Source: Sipunculus nudus | Lineage: Eukaryota; Annelida; Sipuncula; Golfingiida; Sipunculidae | Length of the DNA stretch: 64,000 nt | Direction of reading: 5' to 3' | NCBI GenBank assembly: GCA_026874595.1 | Contig: CM049310.1 | Location: forward strand, 81,454,556 to 81,518,555 | Shown here: positions 1 to 13,585 of the stretch, piece by piece | Position numbering within the stretch: position 1 is the first letter of the stretch | How the letters are laid out: every line of letters starts with the position of its first letter | Notes under the pieces: generated by a model | What the model was told of the DNA's origin: nothing | Seen by the model: the letters and a program-made list of their open reading frames with translations, nothing else | Databases searched by the model: none | Translations under genes and position numbers: made by a program

Positions 1-139
1 AGTAACTTTAATTAAAATAATTTCAGCCGGAAAGACCTTATGTGAACCATATATTCAAACGTCATGTTCAAGTAACTTTAATTAAAAGGATTTCAACCGG
101 GAAGACGTTATGTGAACCATATATTCATACGTCATATTT
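1..139. repeat. 70-bp tandem duplication at window edge
   Basis: The segment starting AGTAACTTTAATTAAAA recurs 70 bases later with few differences; both halves contain TTATGTGAACCATATATTCA. Two units are visible. More may lie beyond the left edge of the window. Confidence 0.85.
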
Positions 140-1743
140 GGTATTTAGTCCCTTTAATCCGAAGGTTAAACTCTAGCTGGAAAACCGAGGTGGTCTGAGG
201 TAGAATTCTATGTTGGGTTCTCCTGTCTTTGTAATTAAATATTTTGTTCTTGGAAACAAGACAGTTCTGGAACCGATTGTTGTCGGTCTCGGTCGTATTA
301 ACGCAGTTTTTGACTTAGCCTTTGGTGTAAAAAAAATGCGTAGTTTCCATTCAAGCTTCGACCACGAGACCTAGCCGGAATTTAGGTTAAAGTATAAACA
401 TTATACATTGCATGCGTGTTTGATTTGCTCTATGTTGAACTTCTTTTCAACAAGACTTAAGATATTTGTATACACTGTTTATCAGTGGCGTCAATTTTTC
501 TTCCAGGGTGGGGGATGACTTGCAGACAAACACATAAACACACACATATATAAAACGACACATTTCAAATATATAGACCTCATCACATTTCATGTATATT
601 ATAATTAGTTATTTTTATAGTAAATGGAACAAAAGTCTATAATTCTTCTTATTTAATATAATTCCTTTGCAAAATAAAAGTATTTTTCTCTGAATAGTGA
701 GGGGGGTGGTTACATTGACCCTTACATTAAATAATAAATGGCGTTGGCATAATTATGTCCTAGCAAGTACATGTACATCTTATTTCCAGAATTTGTTTTA
801 TGAAACAATGCGAGATCAATGGAAAAGAACGGACTTCTTACACCAAGAATCTGAAAAACAGGTTAAATCCAAATGTTAATAAGGAATTAATTAAGCATTA
901 ATGAGTGAGTATTGAATTCTTTTTCGTTAATGAGATTTAAACCCCCCGCTGGCACCAGTCTAATAATGTTTACAAACAGTCCAACTACGTTCTAAAGTGA
1001 ATGTAATCCTATAGGGAATCGGAACTTGGGTGAACTTTAACATATATCATCGCTCGTTCTGATCATGGTGTATATGCAAAAGGAATCGCATACAGCCGGA
1101 GGCAATGTGATTAGGAGTAATTCTCGGAAACGCCGGAAATGCAAGCTTTTTGCCTAAGGTAGAATCAGAGGGTAATCCAACTCCATTCGAAATCAGCCTA
1201 AACGTCATTTGAGTTGATATCAAACCCCATACAGTTTATGTCATTTTAAATATGGTAAGCCTACAGAGGATTTTTTCTGATGGTAAAGTAATTCTTAAAA
1301 GTCTTATTCATGTCAATTTAGTATTTTAATATTTCTAATCAAACTTTAAGCACCCAGGTTAACCCAGTAACAGCAAATCATTTTTAGTGAGATAACTCTT
1401 GAACTCAAAGACGATATCTTAAAACCAGCTTCGACATAAAAAAAAAAAAATTTATTGAATTAAATTTGAAGGTAGAAAGAAACATGTTTTCTTTGCTAGA
1501 GAACTTTTTTTTAAACAAAAATAAAAAAGAGAAATATCATTTGAAAATAAAAATTAATAAATACATATACCATCAGAAAGGAGTCCGCTGATTTTACGCA
1601 GATAACATGTGTATGTTATAGTCTAATGTATATTTCTATGGACTACTGATCAGAACAGAGATTATCTCTAATGTCTTAACTTTATGTTATGACGGTATGA
1701 CTGTTTTGTTTATGAAGGTAGGAAGGATGGCTACCCCAATCCG
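140..1743. other. Gene-free AT-rich stretch
   Basis: No ORF resembling a known protein and no structured RNA was recognised. A short block near 1350-1400 (AACCCAGTAACAGC followed by TTTTAGTG) recurs near 11848-11880, which may be a diffuse ancient repeat. Confidence 0.6.
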
Positions 1744-1744
1744 T

Positions 1745-1776
<32 letters not shown>

Positions 1777-1800
1777 CAGAGAGACAGACAGACAGAGCGC
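1744..1800. repeat. (GA)n-rich microsatellite
   Basis: Perfect then degenerate GA and GACA dinucleotide/tetranucleotide repeats. They create a low-complexity serine/leucine-rich reading frame on the minus strand that is not a gene. Confidence 0.9.
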
Positions 1801-2049
1801 CTCCATACTACCTAGGTTTCTCTTGGTTGATGTAACAACAATGGCCGGTACCATGGGAACATGATAAAATGTACGGAAATGCAGTATACATGACGAAACA
1901 CACGTCAATGTTAGACTTCTGGTATAACAACTCCATTATTAAGCAGGTCTGGGGGATTAAGCATATTTATAATCCCGAAGTTGCACTCAGTTTTCATTCA
2001 CATGATTATTGTGGTCTCATATATCCTTGCGACAGTACCCAGTGGGGCT

Positions 2050-2565
2050 TCGTTCTAAGTCGAGATTTCAGTTTACCCCCGCTCCAGATAACCGGAGCAC
2101 AATCTGAAATCGATTTCAGAATATCCCTAGTAAGATATCGATATCAGTTTATCCCTGGTAAGTTGAAATCGATGTTAGATTATCCCTGGTTACTTGAAAT
2201 CGATTTCAGATTACCCACTACTATTTCATATAACCCCTTCAAACCAGCTGTTTATTTAGTTTAAAATTCATATACTTTCTTTCCTCTTGATTTCCAAAAT
2301 TAGTTTGAATCTTTTTACATCTTTTGTTTGCATGTATGTGCCTTGCACTTTGGTTAAGTGTATGGGTCATTTTTATTAAATTAACAATATAATTATTCAC
2401 TGTGACGATCAATTTTTATACATTGTATCCACCTTTGATAATGGTATATTTCACGTGTGTTATCAAAATAATGTATAATGAATTAAACGGCATAAAAATT
2501 TATGTAATCTAAAATAAATTTCAAATAACCTGGGGGGGCGGGGGTAATCTGAATTGGATAGTTAC
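2050..2565. mobile_element. ATCGAT-subrepeat element, copy 1
   Basis: The left part (about 2056-2240) holds four to five units of about 30 bp, each centred on the palindrome TTGAAATCGATTTCAG followed by a TTACCC-like block; the CG centres are spaced 29-31 bp. The right end (about 2530-2562) holds the reverse-oriented unit GGGGGTAATCTGAATTGG. The AT-rich core of about 300 bp shares the block AATTAACAATATAATTA followed by a GTGACG..CAATTTTT run with the copy at 30.3-30.8 kb. There is no coding capacity. It is probably a non-autonomous DNA element with subterminal arrays; I cannot assign a superfamily. Confidence 0.6.
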
Positions 2566-2659
2566 CTCTTTATATCTGTCCACTTGGCTTAGTTCTCAGA
2601 ATTTACCGAGTCAAATTAAAAAAAAAAAACAAATAGACTAGATAAAGGAAATCGCTCTT

Positions 2660-4302
2660 TTTAGCTCAGCTGACTGTAAGTCATCTGAGCTATAGTGATC
2701 ACCCTTTGTCCAGCGTTCGTCCGTCCGTCCGTTAACAGGGCACAAATCGTAACCGTTAGACCTAAAAACTTCTAACTGTACATCCAGGGAGGTCCTGGGC
2801 AAATCTCCTTGGATATAGGGAATAGATATCATATGAGCACCCTGAATGTCAGATGGGGACAAATCGTATCTGTGAGGCCTAGAAACTTCTATCACAATAT
2901 AATGGGAGTTTCTAGGAAAATCTCCTTGGAAACCTGAAAAAAGGTCATGATTTACTATATTTTTTTATCTTCGGGCCAAAAACAAGGTTTTTTAGGATCA
3001 GACAGACGGGGCACAAATTGAATCGATAAGGCCTAGAATCCTCCAACGTGATATTTAATGAGGTCCTAGGCAAATCTCCTTGGAAACCTTAAATAAGGTC
3101 ATAGTGACCTATATTTGTGACCTACAGGCTGAGCACCTTGAATGTCAGATGAGGACAAATCGTATATGTTAGGCCTAGAATCTTCTAACTCAATATCCTG
3201 GAAGTTTCTAGGCAAATCTCCTTGAAAACCTGAAATTAAGTCATCGTTACCTATATTTTGTGACATATCGGCCGAAAACATGATTGTGAGCACCAAGACA
3301 GTCAGATGGGGCACAAATAGTATCCATTAGGCTTAGAATCCACCAACATGACATTAAGGGAGGTCCTAGGCAAATGTCCTTAGAAACCTTAAATTAGGTA
3401 TCTGTGACCTATATTCTGTGACCTATAGGAAAAAGATGTCAGATGAATGTCAGATGGTGACAAATCGTATCTGTTAGGCATAGAATCTTCTTACACAATT
3501 TCCAGGGAGGCTCTAGGCAAATCTCCTTAGGAACCTGAAATTAGGTCATGGTGACCAACATTTTGTCACCTACAAGACAAAACCCTGATTTTGAGCCTCC
3601 TGAATAATCAGATGGGCACAAATCATATCTATTAGGCCTAGAATCTTCAAATGCAACATCCTGGTAGGTCCTAGGCAAATCTCCTTGGAAACCTGAAATT
3701 AGGTCATGGTGACCTACATTTTGTGACAGGCCGAAAACAGAATTTTGAGCACCCAGAAAGTCAGGCAGGGCACACATTGTATTTGTTAGGCCTAGAATCT
3801 TCTAATGTAACATTCTGAGACGTGCTTAGCAAATGTCTGTGGAAAACTGAAATTAGGTCACCATGACCTATATTTTACGACCTTTAGGAAAAGAAGTCAT
3901 ATAAGCACCCAGACAGTCAGTCAGGGCACACATTGTATCTGTGAAGCCTAGAATCTTTTAACATAAAGTTCAAGGAGATCCTTGGCAATCCGCCTTGGAA
4001 ACTTGAAATTAGGTCATGGTGACCATTATTGTGTGACCTATGGGCTGAAAAATGGTTTTGTGCACCCAGACAGACAGGGCACAAATTTATTTTCCTTGGA
4101 ACACACTATTGTGAAATCCAGGGGGTCCTGGGCAGGTCTCCTATAAATACTGAAATTATTATTTTCTGTCCATTTTTCAATGCTGTAACTTTAACCATAG
4201 GCTATTCTCACAGACAATATATAACATTAATAAAAAAAAAAAAACATGAGCACCCAGTCAAAATCAGCTGAGCGTCATGGCCCATGGGCCACTTTGTTTA
4301 GA
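2660..4302. mobile_element. Element with about ten 150-bp tandem units and palindromic ends
   Basis: The signature GCAAATCTCCTTGGAAACCT recurs with variation near 2799, 2918, 3070, 3213, 3371, 3518, 3675, 3828, 3986 and 4133, giving about ten units with a period of 120-160 bp. Each unit also carries a GGGCACAAATCGTATC-like block and a TAGGTCATGGTGACC-like block. The left end contains a 13-bp-arm hairpin (AGCTCAGCTGACT paired with AGTCATCTGAGCT, one mismatch) and GTCCGTCCGTCCGTTAAC. The right end contains TCAGCTGAGC and then the perfect palindrome GGCCCATGGGCC. Short ORFs on both strands are broken and not conserved between units. Related pieces lie at 21331-22425 and 27478-27530. It resembles widespread molluscan non-autonomous repeats; Helitron-like origin is possible but unproven. 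Confidence 0.7.
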
Positions 4303-4599
4303 AAATGAAGTAATGGTGATTCTTATATGACTATTAATGGGTATTGACAATAGAAAAAGGGGTCGCCTTCATTTGCATCTGCCGGGAGATCATTTAATGA
4401 GGCTCATCAGGCTCAAAGGAAGATCCTAATAAAACATTTTTGCATTGCCATCATCCTTCAAATACTTATTACTAAATGTAATGTCGTGTAATTTAAATTT
4501 CACGTGATTTTTTTTTTAAATTTAACCTTATTTGTCTGCAATATCTCAAGTAACAAATTATATATCTTCATTTTTTGTTAAAAACCATCTTCTACATTC

Positions 4600-4800
4600 A
4601 GTTCTACCCGAGAATACACAACTCAGTAGGCATTTATATTGAACTGGTCAGCCTATTTGAGTCGTAACACAAGCCATACGGGAAAAAAGGCACTACAACG
4701 GCTACCCATCCTATTGCATCGGTATCGTGGTAATCAGCCGGTAATCTTAACACCACGCTATATTATTGATGAATCAACTTCGGGTAATCGTAATAAAAAC
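4600..4800. repeat. Dispersed repeat E, copy 1
   Basis: About 190 bp similar by eye to 25808-25995. Shared blocks include CCGAGAAT..AC.ACTCA.TAG, TACCCATCCT.TTGC versus the matching CATCCATCCTGCTGC, and GTAATCTTAACA versus GTAATCTTGACA. Reading frames are not conserved between the copies, so it is treated as non-coding. Family unknown. Confidence 0.5.
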
Positions 4801-4848
4801 GATTCAGTAGATACTGTAAAAATATGGGAAAATGAAGGAGTAGCAATA

Positions 4849-4925
<77 letters not shown>

Positions 4926-5041
4926 GAATAAAACACCCCTTTATCCGGGTTCCGTTGATGGTCGTGATATCGAGGTTTTAATAAATACATAGATAGATAG
5001 ATAAAAAGATAGATAGATTTGATAGATGTAATATATTAGAT

Positions 5042-5105
<64 letters not shown>

Positions 5106-5215
5106 GTGAAGAGATAGGTAGAGAGAGAGAGAGAGATAAAGAGAGAGGTAGAGAGAGAGGTAGATAGATAGAGAGATAGAGAGATGGAGAAAGAGATAAA
5201 CAGATAGACATAAAG
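4849..5215. repeat. Compound microsatellite (AC)n-(TA)n-(GATA)n-(GA)n
   Basis: (AC)n at about 4849-4872 passes directly into (TA)n to 4920. After 70 bp of unique sequence, GATA-type repeats and a long (AG)n tract at 5044-5092 are followed by degenerate GATAGAGA. All long reading frames here are low-complexity artefacts. Confidence 0.95.
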
Positions 5216-7094
5216 TAGATTTCAATACGTCGGCTAAGGTTACGCCTTCGGGTCCATTAACGGGAAACTTGGCTAACTATATATGCTGATCTGTACAAGG
5301 ACGTACATCTGCTCGTCTTCTTAGGATTCGATTAATTAAACCATCAGACCAATATGTCAACGATGGCAGCTTTGTATATGAGAAGTGAGTTATGATGTTG
5401 ATTAGGCGAGAATAACTAATTGGCTTTAGGCACCCGCGTCTTGAGTTAATTACTGTGATACCAATACCAATTTCCCGAGTAATTTGTATGGTTATATGCG
5501 TAGGGAATAACATACTTTAAGAGCAAAATGCTGAGCTTATGTATTTTTCTGTACTGGTTCACTCCAAAATCGCGCCTGAACAACAGAAGCTTTTTCTTAA
5601 ATTATGATGATCCATTGTAACGATTATTAACGTGATTGGTTTATCTTAGGCAAAGTAGCCAACTGCGTCAAGAAAGGTAAAAATGAGTAACATGAGACCG
5701 AGTAATAATTAGACTTTTAAGCAGCGTTAGAAACACCTGCGGGGCTCAATAGGAGTCATTTAATTGTTCAACAGTCAGGGGACTTGAAACCGTTATAGGT
5801 GTGTGGTTGCGAAAGCCGGTGGTTGGCGTCAATGTATTTCCCACGGCTCCCGGCGAAGTTCATAAGCATTCCCCGAGTTTAGAATGGTAACAAACTCGTG
5901 TATAAGAACCGCTATTACTCCTAAGTGAAGCAAAGATAGGTTCATCCCGATTTATTATGTAATACGGAAATACCTTCTTCATGTCTCTAGACGTCTAATA
6001 GACTTACAACGGTGAACGATAGTTTGTGCTATCCGTCGAGGTGATTATAAGTGTACTTCCCTAATACAGCATGGAATTTATACACACATGTTTACCGATT
6101 AAATGGTGCTGTTTACGTTGAATAAACTGTATCATAATATCAGGCAAATATTTTTGTGAGCCATCTAGTGAAAATTTAAAATTGTTTGGCTCTAGCGAGA
6201 CTTCTTTAGGAAATTTATAGTGCCAATAGACTCACTGGCAAACCTTTACCTGGTTTTACAAAACCTATTTTTAAACTCCTAATTGACATAACGGACTGAT
6301 ATTGTGATCATTGCCGTGTGGAGGATGTAATGCATCTGCATAATTATCAGAATGAGCCTAAGAATCAAATGTTACTAGTCTGTGGAATTTCTTTGTGATC
6401 TTACCAGGAACTGAAACCATAACCAAGTGTTTCCCTGTGGAATTCGCATCTAAAGACTATTTTGATACCATAATATATTACCATGATAAAACTGAATAAT
6501 TTAATTTTATAAGTTTCAGAAAATGGGTGCCGCTTTTGTGATAAACGTCTATTAAGATATTATCACTGATCCCTGGCATTTCCATTGCATAGGTTTATCG
6601 TAAGATCTTGCTATATAATAGAACAGTTTCTCATAAAATGGTTTTAAAAGTGTTAACAAAATGTCATAAGGTAGAGTATTATTTTCAAAGTAATTAATTA
6701 TGCTTCTTCCTCTTCCTGCCTAGAGGCAAAAATTAATCGCTAAAAAAAGTGGAACGGACTACATATATATTTTGTTGTATTTTATTTGAAAAATGAATTA
6801 TATATAATAACACATTCATAACCTTAGTGCTCAAACAAACTCATCCTTAACCGTTAGTTAAACAACAGTGTTATTTTAATTTTGTATTTCAAACAGGAGT
6901 CCGTCTTTAGATCAATCTGAAAGTTTTTTTTAGACCTGCGAGGCCGCCATTGACCACTCAATTGAAATTTGTAAAAGAAAAAACGTGATCCGGTGCCCAG
7001 GTTGATGTCACTGACACGCAAACAAATTTCTTTAGTTGCTCATACTTTGCTTGCAGTCATATCTGGTTTAACGAGTTATATGCTGAATTGAGAA

Positions 7095-7095
<1 letters not shown>
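5216..7095. other. Gene-free stretch
   Basis: Only short, unrecognisable ORFs on either strand and no clear repeat family. Base composition is a little more mixed (more CG dinucleotides) at 5220-6060 than in the flanks, without recognisable genes. Confidence 0.5.
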
Positions 7096-7142
<47 letters not shown>

Positions 7143-7200
7143 TTTAATTGTAGAAATAATAGTAATAATAAAAAAATAATTATAATAATAATTATAAAAC
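7096..7200. repeat. (TAA)n microsatellite
   Basis: About 15 perfect AAT/TAA triplets followed by degenerate copies ending near 7200. The poly-isoleucine reading frame on the minus strand is an artefact. Confidence 0.95.
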
Positions 7201-7262
7201 ACGTAATAATAATGCTTTATTTTGTGAAGCGTAGAATCCCAAATGATGTGCTCTAAAACGCT

Positions 7263-7541
7263 GTGCGGCATGGTGATGCAATGGTTAAGTTGCCGGACTT
7301 GTGATCAAACGATTATGGGTTCGAATTCCGTAGGCTCTCACTTCTTTGACCATTTAGACCTAAGCCACATGCGTGCTTACGTCTACCCAGCACTACACAT
7401 GGGTCAAGTGCCATCTGCATATGGCGGGCCCTAACTGTGATAGCGCCCCAAGGGAGTTACTACCGGGAAGTTAATTGTCATGCCTTCATGGCCAGGTATT
7501 TGGAAGGGGACTTAAAACCCACAACTTTAACTTTAACTTAA
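7263..7541 (+). mobile_element. tRNA-derived SINE (family A)
   Basis: The head resembles a tRNA. The A-box region TGGTGATGCAATGGTTAAG (7271 on) is followed by TTGCCGGACTTGTGATC and a B box GGGTTCGAATTCC near 7318-7330. A non-tRNA body of about 200 bp follows, ending in the short tandem tail ACTTTAACTTTAACTT (about 7522-7538). This is the layout of a pol III-transcribed SINE moved by a LINE. It lacks a clean acceptor stem, so it is not a functional tRNA gene. Subfamily not identified. Confidence 0.75.
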
Positions 7542-7616
7542 ACGCTGTTACAAAAATGCATTTGAATAGATTTTCACGAGCTCTTCATACAATAAATACA
7601 AATAATGTATCCTTTA

Positions 7617-7827
7617 CAGAAGCGGATCCGTGGGAGGGGTTCAGGGGGTCCGGACCCCCCCCCCCCCCCCTCCATTTTCAGCCGCCGCAACCTTTTTTTT
7701 AGGGTTTCAGACCCATTTTTGCGACCTCCCCCCCCTTTTTTCCTGACCTGGAGACCTTTTTTAATTTTTTTCTATTTAATCCTGCTGGGTGGACCCCTCC
7801 TTTTTCTAAATCCTGGGTCCGCCCCTG
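7617..7827. mobile_element. Short TIR element (MITE) with CTTTA duplication
   Basis: A 211-bp element. It starts CAGAAGCGGATCCGTGGG and ends CCTGGGTCCGCCCCTG, so the ends are inverted copies of a CAGGGGCGGAYCC-like terminus. CTTTA lies directly on both sides (7612-7616 and 7828-7832) as a target-site duplication. Inside are a 16-C run (7655-7670) and pyrimidine-rich filler with no coding capacity. The terminus resembles hAT-type MITEs, but those normally make 8-bp duplications, so the superfamily is uncertain. Confidence 0.65.
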
Positions 7828-7832
7828 CTTTA

Positions 7833-8950
7833 TTGCAAGAAACAGTTAATTTTCTCTCACAGTCTTTACTATTTGAGTAGAACTAAGCGAACGTTGAAGA
7901 TTTGGATATTCTCGTTCATTATAGACAGGTAATGTAAAATATACCATATCATTCATGATTTTAGTCTTTGACTTAAGGATAATATAAAAAATATACGTTA
8001 GGCCCTAAAAAGTTATGGTTCTCAGGCACTTTTTTAAAAAAAAAATCAGTGAGGGCCAGCGAATTTTTTTTACCATTTTTGCATGTTTTGATAAAAAAAT
8101 ACCATATGACCAGAGAAAAGCATGAAAATAACAATTTTTTTAAACAGGTAAAAGCACTAAATAACAAAGGAAATCTGATCAAAGTTGCATTATTTTAATT
8201 CCCAAAAATGAAAATCAAAATAATTTTTTTTATGCAGGGGGTTAAAATTGACGCGGGCGATGCAAGAGAACCATACCTTTTATTTTTTTGGTCATGATAT
8301 CAATATATCAGTAATTTTTGCCTTGTTCCCCTACAGACAGATAATATTTATGGATGTTTATGAGACTTCAGTTTAATTGAATGTTCACTTGTGTAGTTTG
8401 GACTTTGTATTCATGTTAATTTTGTTTTCGAGAAAATTTTCCTTCCGAGAATTTCGCGAATTTGAAACCCTCGCAAAAAATGAAGGCAACAATAGTATTA
8501 TACGCGGAAGAGTAAGTCCATATCGGCTGATCTGAGGCATCTGGCTTACTAGTTCATTAGAGTAGAGGGTTTGCGTTCATTTCCGTTCGTGTGTCTTTGT
8601 GTGATTATTTACAACAAAACTAAGGTTAACGTGTATGGAATTACATGAAATTTTCAGTGCCTTTCGGGAATGCACTGAAGAATGAAGAATCGATTAGATT
8701 TTGGTGTGGATCTGGTAAATGTACCGGATTCTGGAACGTCATCAAGAAATGCACTTAAAGTCACTAATGCCCGAATGACCCGCGGAATTTGGGGTGAATA
8801 AGTGAATAAAATTATGCCGGAGACCTGCCTTAATTGGAATGCAGTTTTCCAGTTTATTAAGTGAATGTTCCATACTGATGATTTTCACTTTTATTTTTAT
8901 AGAAGGCAATTAAACTCATCAAATTATTGTAAGATTTTTTTTGTAAAAAT
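7833..8950. other. Gene-free AT-rich stretch
   Basis: Low-complexity A/T runs and no recognisable ORF. The small minus-strand frame at 7973-8182 matches nothing known to me. Confidence 0.5.
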
Positions 8951-8954
8951 AACA

Positions 8955-9830
8955 TTAAAAAATAATAATGATTATTTTATTAATAATAAACAATTCTTTA
9001 TTTAAAATAGATTAAAACCACATACTTGCTCTTAAACACTGAACACACATTGCATTACACATAAATATTATAGCTGAATAGATAATTTATATGAAAACTT
9101 TAAATAGAAAAAAAAGAATATTCTGAAAACTATGATGTACATGTATCTGTGAAAAAGGCACACTATTATTAAATTAAAATAAGTAGATAATGAAGAAAAA
9201 AATACATACAATCATATCCGTTTAATTGAAAGATGTGTTTCAATTATTTTTTAAAACTTTCGAGTGTGACTGCAGGTTTTGAAATGTGAGATAGTTGGTT
9301 AATCTAAGCCCTGAAGCTCGTTCCAAAGCCTTGTGAATGGTACTACGAGTTGGTACAGATCAGCTGACTTGAGAGAACTTGTGGGTTCACAGGGAACGAT
9401 AAGCTCACCTAAGTATCCAGGGGCCTCACAATGTATACATACCACTAAGACCGTGTACACTATACGATGACGTACTGGGAGCCTGTCGGGAGTTTACAAT
9501 ACAGGAGTGATATGATCCTCTCGGGTCCCACTGATGACCCGCGCGGCTGCGTTCTGAACACGCTGCAGTGGGTAAGGACTGAGGAAGCTAAGTAGTAAAG
9601 AATTGCAGTAATCTAGTTGTGATGTTTTAAATGCATTCACCAACTTCAGAAGTGAGTCATCGTTCAGAAACTTTTTCAGTGTCACAATGTTCATATTTAA
9701 ACTTGTATAAAAAATGACGCCTATGTTTCTTGTTGGATTTACCAACTTTATTTGAAGGGACTGGTACATACTGTGATGTTTTGGAAGAAATTACAAAGAC
9801 TTAAGTTTTAGTCTCATTCATCTTCAAGAT
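8955..9830 (-). pseudogene. LINE reverse transcriptase C-terminal relic
   Basis: The minus-strand translation at 9494-9769 shows hallmarks of the C-terminal reverse transcriptase region of CR1/L2/Jockey-like LINEs: NPTRNIGVIF (family form 'vrNLGViFD'), KLVNAFKTSQLDYCNSLL, LQRVQNAAARVISG and DHITPVL, in family order. About 25 residues between 'SLNMN' and 'LKKFLNDD' are missing relative to the family. Beyond a stop, homology resumes in other frames with a C-terminal block resembling 'EAPGYLGELIVP...LWNEL', down to about 9310. AT-rich sequence with TAA-like repeats near 8950-9000 would be the 3' tail. It is dead: deleted, frameshifted and without endonuclease or catalytic RT core. Confidence 0.75.
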
Positions 9831-9930
9831 ATACATATTCATCTGTTCTTTGACAAGCTGAATGCAGTCGTCCATTTTTGAAAGCGCTTCTGTTATTGAT
9901 GCTTGGTCAAAAGAAATGAATAATTGAGAT

Positions 9931-13285
<3,355 letters not shown>

Positions 13286-13289
13286 CGAA

Positions 13290-13585
13290 ATGAATGTCTT
13301 CTGTTTGGGTACTGTTGGACGGCCGGGACTACTTGTCTCAACTATCAAACTTCCAAATCCAAATTTGTTGCATTTCAGAGAAAATCATTCTGCATAATAT
13401 CACTTATTCCGTTTAGTCCTTACCACAGAAACACCAAGGTTAATGTAATTTGCCTTGATGCAACTCTTATCCAACATACTTAAACGGACTACATTTTCCT
13501 ATTTACTACGTTTATACCTACGCCTTTGGTATATTTAGAAGCCGCTATAGACTGGTACCCTGCTCTATTATGCCCCTCAGCCAAG
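13290..13585. repeat. Dispersed repeat D, copy 1 (empty-site copy)
   Basis: About 300 bp similar to 19600-20000 and 48560-49290. Shared landmarks in order: GGACGGCCGGGACTACTTGT, CTTACCACAGAAACACCA (13421 on), GGACTACATTTTCC, and CTACGCCTTTGGTATATTTA near 13520-13539, which is uninterrupted here. No coding potential is shared by the copies. Ends are not sharply defined. Confidence 0.65.

Noticed and set aside
4639-5225. ORFs of 94-117 codons
   Set aside because: They run through (AC)n, (TA)n and (GA)n tracts and gain their length from simple repeats.
7475-7880. Proline-rich ORFs
   Set aside because: They translate a poly-C run and the pyrimidine-rich inside of the MITE at 7617-7827.
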